DNA from: Acetobacter oeni
GTDB taxonomy: Bacteria; Pseudomonadota; Alphaproteobacteria; Acetobacterales; Acetobacteraceae
NCBI RefSeq assembly: GCF_011516825.1
Contig: NZ_WOTA01000014.1
Span: 1-64,000 of the forward strand
Direction of reading: 5' to 3'
DNA: 64,000 nt
Both the position numbers and the translations under genes were made by a program. The stretch's first letter is position 1. Each line of letters begins with the position of its first letter. Positions 41,318 through 51,101 of the stretch are shown piece by piece. The notes under the pieces are model-generated. The model searched no databases and was not told the origin of the DNA. It saw nothing but the letters and a program-made list of their open reading frames with translations.

Positions 41318-42505
41318 TTATTGTGGCTGTGGCGCACACTGCGCGGCAACAGGCTGTCCGGCCATCACAGCCTCCGTAAACGCGGCAGAATCCGGCAATG
41401 ACGCATTGACTGTCTGGGAATGATCCAGACCTTTATAGATGTGAGCCTGCACAACAGTACCCGCAGCACAGGCGGCTTTCACCAGTCCAAGCTGGAGAGG
41501 GGGCGGTACATCCCTGTCAGCCGATCCCGTTCCGACAAACAATGGCTGAGCCAGCTTCAGGGTGGGATATTTCATATCCGTCAGCGCCTGGCCGAGCGCT
41601 TTCGCATAACCGGGCTGAAGTGTGTTACTGAAAGTCAGGCCATCCTCTTTCACTTTGTCCGTCATCGGCCCGACACATAGCCGGGAGGCCGCGCGATACG
41701 CAGACATTGCCTTCGGTGTGAAACCGGCCTCCGGACGGAAACCGGAATCGCGACCTGCCAGCGACGCTCCGAGATACAGCGTGTAAACAACAACAGGATT
41801 ATAGCCAGCCCCGTTATCCGGCATCTTCAGAAGCGCCTGCATAATTTCCGGAGTAATATAAGGCACCCCGGTCGCTACTGTTCCGCGTATATCCAGATCC
41901 GGCGCATATTCCGGCGCGAAAGCGGCCGAAGCAAAGGCAGCTCCGCCTCCCTGCGACTGCCCCACAATCATCACCCGGTTCTTCAGACCCGGGACCGAGG
42001 CCAGAGCCGCCCGGACCGCATCGAGTACATTATAAGCTTCAGCCCGGGTATCCAGATAAGGATGCGCGCCAGGCGTGCCGAGCCCCTGATAATCCGTCGC
42101 GACGATAGCGAAACCACGCTCCATCCAGGCGGACAGATACAGGCGATTTCGCTCGGTATAAGGATTGAGTGAAGGGGTACAGCTGCTATTAAGTCCGACA
42201 GTCCCATGAGCCCACGCCACAACGGGCCACCCGCCGGCGGGTGGCTCACCCGGCGGCAGAATCACCTCCGCCGTCACGGGGACAAGACCTTTTCCTGTAA
42301 CCCCATTGGTGGACAGATATCTGATCCGCAGCGCTTTCCCCGCATCCGGCAGACTGAAACTATCAGGCAGAGGTTCTGAACTGAGCAACGTGCCCGGACG
42401 GGAATTATCCGCTCGTGGCGCGGCACCGACCTGCGTCGTGATGGCAAGAAGGCACAGCCCTGCTGCAATCACACCGGCAGTCTTACGTGAAAAAGACGCG
42501 CGCAC
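41318..42505 (-). CDS. Secretory lipase-family hydrolase
   Basis: 395 residues with a signal peptide (TAGVIAAGLCLLAITTQVGA ending in AAP). The hydrolase core has VVAWAHGTVGLNSSCTPSLN, DYQGLGTPGAHPYLDTRAEA, the Ser nucleophile in VIVGQSQGGGAAFASA, and the C-terminal catalytic region LFVGTGSADRDVPPP with Asp and GLDHSQTV with His. This matches the secretory lipase (LIP) family, acting on esters outside the cytoplasm. It is divergent from a TetR-type gene with two operator-like sites between them, so repression is likely. Confidence 0.82.
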   Translation of the reverse strand: MRASFSRKTAGVIAAGLCLLAITTQVGAAPRADNSRPGTLLSSEPLPDSFSLPDAGKALRIRYLSTNGVTGKGLVPVTAEVILPPGEPPAGGWPVVAWAHGTVGLNSSCTPSLNPYTERNRLYLSAWMERGFAIVATDYQGLGTPGAHPYLDTRAEAYNVLDAVRAALASVPGLKNRVMIVGQSQGGGAAFASAAFAPEYAPDLDIRGTVATGVPYITPEIMQALLKMPDNGAGYNPVVVYTLYLGASLAGRDSGFRPEAGFTPKAMSAYRAASRLCVGPMTDKVKEDGLTFSNTLQPGYAKALGQALTDMKYPTLKLAQPLFVGTGSADRDVPPPLQLGLVKAACAAGTVVQAHIYKGLDHSQTVNASLPDSAAFTEAVMAGQPVAAQCAPQPQ

Positions 42506-42559
42506 TGCATTTCCTTTTCAAAATATCAGACTGCACAGCCTGAAATGCTTTCCAAAAAA

Positions 42560-42574
42560 CTTTACATCGTAAAG
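42560..42574. promoter_or_regulatory. TetR-type operator, copy 1
   Basis: CTTTACATCGTAAAG is a perfect 6-3-6 palindrome in the divergent region between the lipase gene and the regulator, about 55 bases upstream of the lipase start. Confidence 0.7.
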
Positions 42575-42607
42575 AATGAACCGGCACAAAAGCGTTCGTC
42601 AAGTGAA

Positions 42608-42622
42608 AATTACAATGTAAAG
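42608..42622. promoter_or_regulatory. TetR-type operator, copy 2
   Basis: AATTACAATGTAAAG keeps the TTAC-N3-GTAA core of copy 1 and lies 48 bases from it, directly before the regulator's GGGAGGAG ribosome binding site. Confidence 0.65.
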
Positions 42623-42640
42623 TTTGACGGGAGGAGAAAT

Positions 42641-43219
42641 GTGACGGCGAAAACCGGAACCAGGAAAACCTATCATCATGGAGATATGCAGGCTGCTCTT
42701 TTGCGCTCAGCCCGAACTCTGCTGGAGAAGGAAGGCATCACAGCTCTCCGCCTGCGCGCCATCACCCGTCATGCAGGTGTCTCACCTATGGCAGCCATGC
42801 CCCATTTCGGTAACCTCACAGGTCTGCTCAGCACCTTAGCCGCTATCGGCTATGAGGAACTCGCTGATACGATGGAGCCTGTTATCACGCAGGATCATCA
42901 CGCAATCGGAATGGCCTATGTGAACTTCGCCATTACCAGGCCCGGTCTCTTTACTCTCATGTTCCGCAGCGATGCTATCGACCGCAATCATCCCCGCCTC
43001 TCCGCTGCGCAGAACCGCACATCGGCAATGCTTACTCAGGTCGCCGAAACCTCCGGCCAGACTCAGGGGCCGCACACGCACACAGGCCTGAAAGCTGCCC
43101 TGTGGGGGAAAGTTCATGGTCTCGCTGTACTTGCCATCGACGGTCTTCTGGCTCCGTTGCTTCAGGACGAAACTTCATCCGAAACATTCGCAGAACTGAT
43201 CAGTGATGCTCTCCGCTGA
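42641..43219 (+). CDS. TetR-family transcriptional regulator
   Basis: 192 residues from GTG 42641 with a strong GGGAGGAG site. An upstream in-frame ATG at 42545 would put both operators inside the gene and is rejected. The HTH is at about 12-55 (DMQAALLRSARTLLEKEGIT, then LRLRAITRHAGVSPMAAMPH with F-x-N following). The ligand domain includes ITRPGLFTLMFRSDAI, a common TetR C-terminal (WHG/TetR_C-like) pattern. It probably represses itself and the divergent lipase. Confidence 0.88.
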   Translation: MTAKTGTRKTYHHGDMQAALLRSARTLLEKEGITALRLRAITRHAGVSPMAAMPHFGNLTGLLSTLAAIGYEELADTMEPVITQDHHAIGMAYVNFAITRPGLFTLMFRSDAIDRNHPRLSAAQNRTSAMLTQVAETSGQTQGPHTHTGLKAALWGKVHGLAVLAIDGLLAPLLQDETSSETFAELISDALR

Positions 43220-43334
43220 TGTCTTACGCGCCGGGAACATAACGCTCCTTCGGCTTCCTGAGCCGACACTTTCTGGCAGACCACAAAATGCTGCCTCGCT
43301 TTGTTTCAACTGTCAGGCAAAGCAAGGGGCCATT

Positions 43335-44081
43335 CTATCCCGTCAGCACGCGCGCGAGCGGCCCCAGATAGCTAGCCAGCTTCACTCTCACCGGCATCAG
43401 ATAGACATTCCCGCCATCATCACGAATATCCCGAATGGATGTCTCAGCGAACGCAATGTTCGCCTCCAGCGTCGGCTCAAAATTCCGTGGGAACACGACA
43501 TGATTGGTTGTTTCCCAGTACGAACGTGATTTAGGGCCTATGACCGGAGAGAAACCCCAGAACACCTGCTCATCGCGCAGCCAGTCCCGGCACATATCCA
43601 GCATCCGGCTGTCAAAAACAGGCTGTGTAAAAAACCCGCGCGCCCCCGCATCTTTCTTGCGATCAACATCTTCAAGCTCACGATAAGGCGCGCGCCGATA
43701 AGGATCAAAGGCGGCATAAACACTCAGGTGTGGCGCCTCTCGCCGATATCGCCGGATAATAGTCTCTGATGTGTTCGGAAAGGTCCGGTGGTTCAGATCA
43801 GTCGGCGGATCACCCTGCACAACAAGAATTTCAGTCAGATCCGGCATTCCGACACCCGGAAGCGGTTTGCCCGGATCAATATCAATCGCTCGTATATGCG
43901 GAATCACGGAACCGAACCGTCCGGAAATCTGCGCAGCCGCGTCCCAGCTTCGCAAATCAAAGCGCATCAGGTCAGGAATATTGATCGTGCTGATCCCGGG
44001 CACACAAGCACGCAGATCTTCCACTTCACGCTCAAGAGTTTCCGGATCTCGGGCAACCAGCTCTATGGAAACTCTATTCAT
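43335..44081 (-). CDS. Methylenetetrahydrofolate reductase-like protein
   Basis: A 248-residue protein, shorter than typical MetF (about 290-300). Matching features are VSIELVARDPETLEREVEDL, a strand with PHIRAIDIDPG, ILVVQGDPPTDLN (the QGD flavin/folate motif) and RKKDAGARGFFTQPVFDSRM with the conserved FFTQ-x-x-FD. The N-terminal FE-x-xPP motif is not evident. It may be a divergent folate-linked or methyl-transfer enzyme and not the main MetF. It starts about 87 bases after the end of the small gene at 44168. Confidence 0.7.
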   Translation of the reverse strand: MNRVSIELVARDPETLEREVEDLRACVPGISTINIPDLMRFDLRSWDAAAQISGRFGSVIPHIRAIDIDPGKPLPGVGMPDLTEILVVQGDPPTDLNHRTFPNTSETIIRRYRREAPHLSVYAAFDPYRRAPYRELEDVDRKKDAGARGFFTQPVFDSRMLDMCRDWLRDEQVFWGFSPVIGPKSRSYWETTNHVVFPRNFEPTLEANIAFAETSIRDIRDDGGNVYLMPVRVKLASYLGPLARVLTG

Positions 44082-44167
44082 AGCACTTTATATCGCAATA
44101 ATACGGCCATATGACTGGCTTACCGCACAGACCGCACGAATAAAATCCCTCGTGCCTGAATTGTTTT

Positions 44168-44416
44168 TCAGGTCAGGGCGTCATCCGGCGTCGCACCAGG
44201 CAGTCTGCCAAACAATCGTCGGACCGGGCCGGACGCGATAGCACCCTTTCTGACCTGCGCGAAAGCAGCAGGCCGGATACGAATCACTTTCGCCGAAGCG
44301 GGCAGATGGCGCATGACTGGTCTGTCAGAATCATCGTGACCAGACGAAGACGTGTGATCACGTCCAAGATGCTGTTGCCAGGCCATAAGCTGCAGATACA
44401 TAATGACGCCGGACAT
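44168..44416 (-). CDS. Small protein of unknown function upstream of the MetF-like gene
   Basis: 82 residues from MSGVIMYLQLMAWQQHLGRD, chosen because AGGAGAAGGGG lies just upstream. The protein is basic in its second half (KVIRIRPAAFAQVRKGAIAS). No domain recognised. Its place directly ahead of the MetF-like gene suggests one transcript. Confidence 0.5.
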   Translation of the reverse strand: MSGVIMYLQLMAWQQHLGRDHTSSSGHDDSDRPVMRHLPASAKVIRIRPAAFAQVRKGAIASGPVRRLFGRLPGATPDDALT

Positions 44417-44583
44417 ATCCCCTTCTCCTGTTCGCACGGTTGTAAACGTTACAACGTGTGACAGACACGAAAGGTTCCGCTGTCCGCTGCCGGTCAGATG
44501 ATATCTGAATAAGCATCGTGGAGCATCATTCCGGGTAAACTTTCGTTCGCCCGGCCCAGAATCCCTCTTTCTGTCAGAAACAC

Positions 44584-47028
44584 TCAGAACGACGTGGAAA
44601 TTGTCCCCGTCATATTAAAGCGCGGCATGACATAAAACTGCGCTCCTGTTCCTGCCGACGACATAGTGCCGTTCAGCAACATCGTGGGATACAGATTCGT
44701 CGCAATACCTTTTGGCATGGTGCGCTCAATCGAACCTGTAATGTTATTGAAATTCAGACGAAACGTCGGAGATTTCACAAAACCGAATGGTCTGAAATGA
44801 TAACCGATCGCAATACTGTCAGACACAAAACCAGGCATCCGTTCATCACCTACCATCGTGACTGACTGCGAGCTGATATATTTGATCCCGACATTCCCAA
44901 AAAAATGGCTGTCATCATAAGCCAGATTAAACGACGCTGACACCTTCGGTGCCATGACAGCCTGCTTTCCTTTGGTGTGCATGTAAGTGTTAACCGTCTG
45001 ACCTGCCGCATTTTCGTAGGAATACGGGACATTTGAATCCATGTGAGCATCAAGATACTCGAAGCCGAAAAACGGCGCCCAGTGATGCCACGGATGCGTG
45101 CTGAACTGCAGATCGAAACCACGCGCCGTCTGGTTACCGGCATTGATCAGACCCGTCTCATTAGCACCGATATAAGTGGTCAGCAGACGATTGGTGATTG
45201 CATAGTTAAAGAACGACAGATCAGCAATAATGATCGGTCCGTTATAGCGGTACCCGATTTCTTCCTTGATAGAGTATTGATTTTTCTGCAACTGACCTGT
45301 GCTGTTGCCTACAAGGCTGGTCGGATCAGGCTGCCTGAAATCCCCTTCAGCATTCACATAAATCTGATGATGATCGTTAAACCGATAAGCAATCGACAAA
45401 TGGGGCAGTGGCGCCGTGCTGTTTTCGCTCAGACGGCTTTTACCACTGCTACCGCCACTCCCTGTATTAAAGGAAGTTTTTTCCCAGTAATTTGTCATTG
45501 CATATTTAAAACCGGCATCAACAACAAGTTTATTATTCAGATATTTTGCTGTATCGCCGATGAAGAGCGAATGAATCTCGTAACCACCATCAATAGTTGT
45601 GTTCGCAGGCAGAAGAGAACCATTCGCCCCGACAGTAAATAAACGATAAGCCTGAGCGTTCGGGCTCGGGTTCGCACCATTCGCCATAGTCAGACTGGTC
45701 GGAAGACTAAAAACCGAATCGTTGTTTTCATACCAGTAGCCGACAAAGAAATGATTATGGCGATCAATGTCGACGCCAACTTTCGCTGTCACACCGACGA
45801 TCGTATCGGCATTCTGCTGATAATAGGATGTCAGCTGAGATCCGGCTGCAACAGGGTTTCCCTGATAGTTGACATATTCTCCTGCGGCGGCTGTCCCACC
45901 GTCGGCGCCATCCCACCCACGTCCGAGATTGAAATAAGGATTCAAGTCAAACGTCACACGCCTGGAAATCACGATATGTTGCGGCGCGGACAGAAAAATC
46001 TGATTCCAGTGATCGATATTATTCCGCCAGTAATTCCCGTTTTTCGGATCGGCGCTGCGCCCGTAGCCGTTCCCTGTATGCTTATAGTCGTAGAATTCAG
46101 AAGCTGTCGGATAATTATCGATTGTGAAGTCTTCATAATTCCATGACAGAAACAGATTATTCTGGCTTCCGTTGTCCCAGTTCTTCTGTAAGCCGTAATC
46201 AATATGATGCATGTCATTACTGCCGGCGCCCATCCATGAACGCGCGTGAGAATGACCATATGAGAGATAGCTGCTAACGCCCGTATTACCGATCTCGCCG
46301 CTCTCAAGCCGGATAAATTCGCGAGACAGATTGTTCGTACCGTAAGAGAAATCCATCATCCCGCCGGCTTTCGCTTCCGGCGTGTGAGTCCGCTCATCCA
46401 TCACACCCGCCGCCGCGGAAGTTGTCGGCAGATCGACCGAAGAACTGCCCGGAGTCACCGTCACGGATTCCACATCCTCCGACATCGCCGTCTCGTTCAG
46501 ATAGTTGGCATTGGTCGTGGGCGCACCGTTCAGCATCAGTCCCATATCAAGATCGGTAAGACTACGGATCTCGATGGCGCCGCCCTGCATACCCGAGCTG
46601 TCCGGGCTGACGGCGTTCAGGCTGGGCGAAAGCTTCACCAGATCAAGCACCGTGCTCGTCGGGCTTTGCATGTTGATATAAGCTTTGGAAATCGTCTGGA
46701 CATTATGCGGTGCTGTCTCCACCCGCATCATTCCGCCTCCGCCTTCACGCGCATGGCGCGAGACCTGAACTGTAACGTCTTCACTCGTCTTCGCCTCTAC
46801 ATGATCCGGATGGCGCCGGACAGCCGACGGCATTCCCTTCGCCGGGACATTTTTAGCAGAGGCAAGCGCTGGATGATGACCAAAACGATGCGGGCTTTTC
46901 GTCGCCGGGGCGGCAGAAGCTGAGGATGCCGCCCAGGCAAGCCCAGCCACACAGGCCAGACCGGAGGAACATTTCAGCACTGACCGGGCACAGATCCGCC
47001 GGCGACGAACCATCTTTATACCAACCAT
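44584..47028 (-). CDS. TonB-dependent receptor, substrate unknown
   Basis: An 814-residue protein; the start could be the Met five residues later. The N-terminus is long and basic, with a signal region (SSGLACVAGLAWAASSASAA). A possible TonB box (SEDVTVQVSR) precedes a plug: APHNVQTISKAYINMQSPTS and LDLVKLSPSLNAVSPDSSGM. The barrel has aromatic-rich strands and ends with FNMTGTISTSF, a C-terminal Phe. The plug motifs differ from siderophore receptors, and no transport genes adjoin it. The final strand supports a complete protein. Confidence 0.8.
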   Translation of the reverse strand: MVGIKMVRRRRICARSVLKCSSGLACVAGLAWAASSASAAPATKSPHRFGHHPALASAKNVPAKGMPSAVRRHPDHVEAKTSEDVTVQVSRHAREGGGGMMRVETAPHNVQTISKAYINMQSPTSTVLDLVKLSPSLNAVSPDSSGMQGGAIEIRSLTDLDMGLMLNGAPTTNANYLNETAMSEDVESVTVTPGSSSVDLPTTSAAAGVMDERTHTPEAKAGGMMDFSYGTNNLSREFIRLESGEIGNTGVSSYLSYGHSHARSWMGAGSNDMHHIDYGLQKNWDNGSQNNLFLSWNYEDFTIDNYPTASEFYDYKHTGNGYGRSADPKNGNYWRNNIDHWNQIFLSAPQHIVISRRVTFDLNPYFNLGRGWDGADGGTAAAGEYVNYQGNPVAAGSQLTSYYQQNADTIVGVTAKVGVDIDRHNHFFVGYWYENNDSVFSLPTSLTMANGANPSPNAQAYRLFTVGANGSLLPANTTIDGGYEIHSLFIGDTAKYLNNKLVVDAGFKYAMTNYWEKTSFNTGSGGSSGKSRLSENSTAPLPHLSIAYRFNDHHQIYVNAEGDFRQPDPTSLVGNSTGQLQKNQYSIKEEIGYRYNGPIIIADLSFFNYAITNRLLTTYIGANETGLINAGNQTARGFDLQFSTHPWHHWAPFFGFEYLDAHMDSNVPYSYENAAGQTVNTYMHTKGKQAVMAPKVSASFNLAYDDSHFFGNVGIKYISSQSVTMVGDERMPGFVSDSIAIGYHFRPFGFVKSPTFRLNFNNITGSIERTMPKGIATNLYPTMLLNGTMSSAGTGAQFYVMPRFNMTGTISTSF

Positions 47029-48226
47029 AAACCCCCCAGGGAGCGTGATGCTCGAATACCTGCATCATCCCCGGAACCATCCCCCCTCAGAAACGTTCCG
47101 GGTCAGAAATACAACCCGTAAATAAGCCTTACACAACGCCCGGGTCCGGATCAATCCGACTGAAAAACATTTGTTGCAAATCGATAAGGCGCTGTTGCAT
47201 TTTAGCGTCAGTACTCCGCACGGCCTTCGACAGAGCCATATGATCAGGTAACACGTCCGACTTCTTCTCCACCTGCATCAATCTGTAATCCCCAGGATTA
47301 CCCGACGTCAGCCATCCAGTGCTGACGCGCGCCCGAGCCTGAAGCCGTCATTCTCTGATCCGTCAGATCAAAGTCGCGCCATATGAGCCAAAATCCGACG
47401 CGTGCGTGACAGAACAGCCCCGGCGCCATAGTCACGCTTCGCAAATGATCAAAATATATATCCCCGCATGATCAACTGTGCTGGCCATGTTCAGAAACAC
47501 GGCGTCACCTGTTATGCGTGACAACCGGATCTGCTGTTGCCCTTGAGTTGAAAACGCGCGGAATATTTAACTGATAGCATAGTTAGCTGAGAAACCCCGG
47601 ATTCAACCATGCCGCATTGTGGATCTTCAGATTAATAAAGCAAAACGGAAACCGCTCGAATTATGATCACTACAATACCGAAACCTGTAACATGCTTTCA
47701 CCCGAAGCTGACGCAGCAACTATCCGTCTCCGGTTGCATGCGTCCTGCCCGCACGATTTGACCTCTTCGTAATATTTTTAGAAGTGCTTATTTCATCAGA
47801 TTAATCTGTCATATTCACAGCTGATTTTTAAAATAAGGAGCAATAATCGCGCAGATTTACGAAACCATGTTCATCTTGAAAAAAAACTGATATCCGTCGT
47901 AAAACTGCTCCCGGCATAATCCGGATTTGTCTCCTCCTTTTTGCCGTATCTGCTACGTCAACCCTCAAAGATCCGGGCGCACTGCGTACTACAATACGAA
48001 GAGGCTAAGGCATGCCAGGCTGATGCCGTGGCGCGATCTTACGTTAGAATATAAAGCTTTCAATGAGGGAGCATTGTGGAAACGTTTCTTTCCACATCGG
48101 GTAAAGAATGCTCTACAGATAAGGGGTTGACGCGGCAGAAAAAGCAATAAAACCGACCGCGCGCAGCCAGCGAAAAGACAAAGGCGATCAGATGGTCGCC
48201 TCATTTGCGTCAGGAGAACAAATCTG
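47029..48226. other. Long intergenic region upstream of the receptor and acs
   Basis: About 1.2 kb without a convincing gene. It separates two divergent promoters. The right half is AT-rich (47760-47900). At 48076-48095 there is a 7-bp inverted repeat around GAAACGTTTC. A 36-codon leftward frame at 47129-47239 lacks a ribosome binding site. Confidence 0.45.
48076..48095. promoter_or_regulatory. Nested palindrome upstream of acs
   Basis: GTGGAAACGTTTCTTTCCAC contains GAAACGTTTC, a palindrome like LacI/GalR operators, within an inverted repeat GTGGAAA/TTTCCAC. It lies about 130 bases before the acetyl-CoA synthetase start. Confidence 0.45.
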
Positions 48227-50182
48227 GTGACCGACATTCCGGACCGTCCGGCCATCCGCACCCTCATTGATGTCGATCCGGCCAAAGCACAACAGGTCGC
48301 GGTCCTGCGCGCCCAGGCGGCTTCCGATCCCGAAAGCTTCTGGCTGGATCAGGCTCGGCGAATAGAGTGGGCCACCTTCCCCACAACAGCGTCCAACGCA
48401 ACCTTTGATGGCGATGTCTCCATCCGCTGGTTCGAGGACGGCGTCCTCAACGCCTCCGTCAGTTGCCTCGACCGGCATCTCTCCACACGCGGCGATGAAG
48501 CCGCTCTGATCTGGCAGGCGGACGACACCGCCGTCTCCCGCACTCTGACATTCCGGGACCTGCATGCGGAAGTCTGCCGCCTTGCCAACGCACTTCGCAG
48601 CCTTGGCGTGAAACGTGGCGACCGTGTCGCCATCCACCTTCCCATGGTCGTGGAAGGCATTGCCTCTATGCTTGCCTGCGCCCGCATCGGTGCCGTGCAT
48701 GTCGTCCTGTTTGGTGGCTTTTCGCCAGAAGGCATCGCCGAACGCCTGATCGACAGTGGGGCCGTCACCGTCATCACCTGTGATACCAGCCGCCGTGGCG
48801 CCAAACGAATCCAGCATAAAACAAGCATTGATGCCGCGCTGAAACAGGCAGGCACCATCTGCTCCGTACGGAACATCATCGTCGTCACGGTCACAGGCGA
48901 CACCATACCAATGACTGAAGGACGCGACCACCGCTACGACGTTCTCGTCCCGCAGCAATCCCCGGCCTGTGAACCGGAAAAGATGCGCGCCGAGGACATA
49001 CTCTTCCTGCTCTACACCTCCGGCAGCACCGGCAAACCGAAAGCCATGGTCCACACCACCGGCGGCTACATGGTCTGGGCTGCCTGCACCACGGACTGGG
49101 CGCTTTCGCTGAAACCGCAGGATGTCCACTGGTGCACTGCTGATATTGCCTGGATCACCGGTCACACCTACGTCGTCTACGGTCCGTTTGCCACCGGCGC
49201 TACAACCGTAATTTACGAAGGCATGCTCGGCTGGCCACAACCTGGCCGCTGGTGGGAGATCATTGACCGCTATCAGGTTGCCTGCCTTTATACCGCCCCC
49301 ACCGCCATCCGTGCCCTGATCCGCGAAGGCGATGCCGTCCCGGAACGGTATTCGCTGGCGTCCCTGCGTCGCCTGGCCTGCGCCGGCGAACCCATCAGTC
49401 CGGACGCCTGGGAATGGTTCTATAATGTTGTCGGCCATCAACGCTGTCCTGTTGCCGATATGTGGTGGCAGACAGAAACCGGCGGTGGCATGCTCTGCCT
49501 GATCCCCGACGCCCAGCCCATGAAGCCCGGATGGGCCACCACTCCCCTGCCCGGCCTGAACGCTGTTCTCACAACCGAAAAAGGCGAAACCATTCCGGAC
49601 GGTCCCGCCGAAGGTGCTTTATGCTTCACCACCTCATGGCCTGGTCAGGCCCGGACAATATGGGATGACCACAAGAGGTTTCGCGAAACCTGTTTCACTT
49701 TCAGTCCTGGAAAATACTTTGCCGGAGACGGCGCCCGTCGCGATGAAAACGGTTACTACATGATCACAGGTCGCATGGACGACGTGATTAACGTCTCCGG
49801 TCACCGCATCGGCACTGCCGAAATCGAGGATGCCGTCGCCACCTGCCACGCCATCTCCGAAGCTGCTGCTGTCGGCATAAACCACGATCTGAAAGGCCAG
49901 GGGATCGTTGTATTTGTCGTAGCGCGCAGCAGCAAAACCGCCCCGTCAGTTGCTTTACTATCCGGCATTATCGCTGACCGTGTCGGTCGTTACGCAGCGC
50001 CCGAACTTATCTATATTGTGAGTGACATCCCGAAAACGCGATCAGGAAAAATCGTCCGCCGGGTACTACGAAAAATAGCATCCGGAGAAACAGAAAATCT
50101 TGGCGACCTGTCTTCTCTTGCCGATCCTGCGGTAGTACCGGCTCTGATTAAAGCCGTCACAGAACAAAATGCCGACACATGA
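48227..50182 (+). CDS. acs: Acetyl-CoA synthetase (AMP-forming)
   Basis: 651 residues from GTG 48227, the normal length. It has the P-loop LLYTSGSTGKPKAMVHTTGG (about 262), ADIAWITGHTYVVYGPFATG, the acetate-pocket WWQTETGGG with the conserved second Trp, TGRMDDVINVSGHRIGTAEI hinge, and catalytic Lys in PKTRSGKIVRRVLR (about 608), which in this family is switched off by acetylation. It converts acetate, ATP and CoA to acetyl-CoA, relevant to acetate assimilation. Confidence 0.95.
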   Translation: MTDIPDRPAIRTLIDVDPAKAQQVAVLRAQAASDPESFWLDQARRIEWATFPTTASNATFDGDVSIRWFEDGVLNASVSCLDRHLSTRGDEAALIWQADDTAVSRTLTFRDLHAEVCRLANALRSLGVKRGDRVAIHLPMVVEGIASMLACARIGAVHVVLFGGFSPEGIAERLIDSGAVTVITCDTSRRGAKRIQHKTSIDAALKQAGTICSVRNIIVVTVTGDTIPMTEGRDHRYDVLVPQQSPACEPEKMRAEDILFLLYTSGSTGKPKAMVHTTGGYMVWAACTTDWALSLKPQDVHWCTADIAWITGHTYVVYGPFATGATTVIYEGMLGWPQPGRWWEIIDRYQVACLYTAPTAIRALIREGDAVPERYSLASLRRLACAGEPISPDAWEWFYNVVGHQRCPVADMWWQTETGGGMLCLIPDAQPMKPGWATTPLPGLNAVLTTEKGETIPDGPAEGALCFTTSWPGQARTIWDDHKRFRETCFTFSPGKYFAGDGARRDENGYYMITGRMDDVINVSGHRIGTAEIEDAVATCHAISEAAAVGINHDLKGQGIVVFVVARSSKTAPSVALLSGIIADRVGRYAAPELIYIVSDIPKTRSGKIVRRVLRKIASGETENLGDLSSLADPAVVPALIKAVTEQNADT

Positions 50183-50293
50183 CGGCACACTTGGAGTCTG
50201 CCATACAATGTTTCTGTTTGTTACGCCACTCTTAACGTCTTCTCAACGGCTAAAATGAGAAAATAGGGATGTTCCAGCAACAGGAGTAATCCC

Positions 50294-50551
50294 ATGTCGT
50301 CTTCCATCTCCGGCCTTTCCGGTACATCATCAGTATCCAGCCTGTTCGATTCGTCGTCCGCAAGCTCATCTTCTTCTTCGAGCAGTTCTTCTGCCTCTTC
50401 CACAGACACAACAACGCAGACGATCAACAGCAATGGCACCATTACAATTACCGTGACAGATGCTTCTGGTAACGTCGTCTCGACAACGACAGAAGGCAGC
50501 CCAAGCACCGCCAGCAACGCGGACGACGGTTCACTCGACACCTTTGCTTAA
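50294..50551 (+). CDS. Serine-rich low-complexity small protein
   Basis: An 85-residue protein with a good ACAGGAG site. Residues 16-38 consist almost only of Ser with Ala, Asp and Thr, followed by TQTINSNGTITITVTDASGN and VVSTTTEGSPSTASN, a short beta-strand repeat-like segment. There is no signal peptide and almost no charge diversity. Small Ser-rich proteins with a DASGNVVSTTT segment occur in acetic acid bacteria as far as I recall, with no known function. The reverse-strand frame here is only its shadow. Confidence 0.6.
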   Translation: MSSSISGLSGTSSVSSLFDSSSASSSSSSSSSSASSTDTTTQTINSNGTITITVTDASGNVVSTTTEGSPSTASNADDGSLDTFA

Positions 50552-50559
50552 CCGTTCCC

Positions 50560-51101
50560 GGGCCAGGTATTGCTGCCTGACCCGCATTCACCATATAATA
50601 TTCACAGATAATCAGAGAATATTATATAGATGATCTCCAAGTTTTCATCGTGATTACAATGCAACCAAATCCAAATTTTGCTTGACAACTCTAAATAATA
50701 ACCAACACAATCACAATAAAAATTACTTACCATGAGAAAATAAATAATTATATTTTTTAACTGTGCTAAATAATTTGTTTTTGTATTTATATAATTAGGA
50801 TATCAATTACTAAACAACAAAAATATTATTTACAATCACTAGTTAATGTAAATAATTACAAATCTACGCTTATGCAAATTTATTGAGTTGCAGATCAATT
50901 AACAACCATCAGAAATTCACAGCATATCCGGGCAGAGTTCAACGAACACCCAGCTTTCAGGCATGAATTCACTTAAGCCCGACAGTCTTATTCACTACCC
51001 TGATATTTATAGGCATAGTCAGCGTCCACTTCAGGTAGTCTGTCTGCCCGAAACAGGATAACAATCCAAAAAATCAGATTCATTTCTGTTCCCATCTTCA
51101 A
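50560..51101. other. Very AT-rich spacer between convergent genes
   Basis: Bases 50600-50900 are strongly AT-rich (many A/T runs, few G or C), unlike the flanking GC-rich genes. No gene or RNA is recognisable. An imperfect GGGCCAGG/CCTGACCC hairpin at about 50559-50582 may terminate the Ser-rich gene. Confidence 0.55.

Noticed and set aside
47129-47239. 36-codon leftward frame upstream of the TonB receptor
   Set aside because: No ribosome binding site and no support beyond an open frame.
48188-49441. 417-codon leftward frame over acs
   Set aside because: Antisense shadow of a well-conserved acetyl-CoA synthetase gene.
50221-50541. 106-codon leftward frame rich in Val and Glu
   Set aside because: It is the antisense of the Ser-rich gene; the plus strand has the ribosome binding site.
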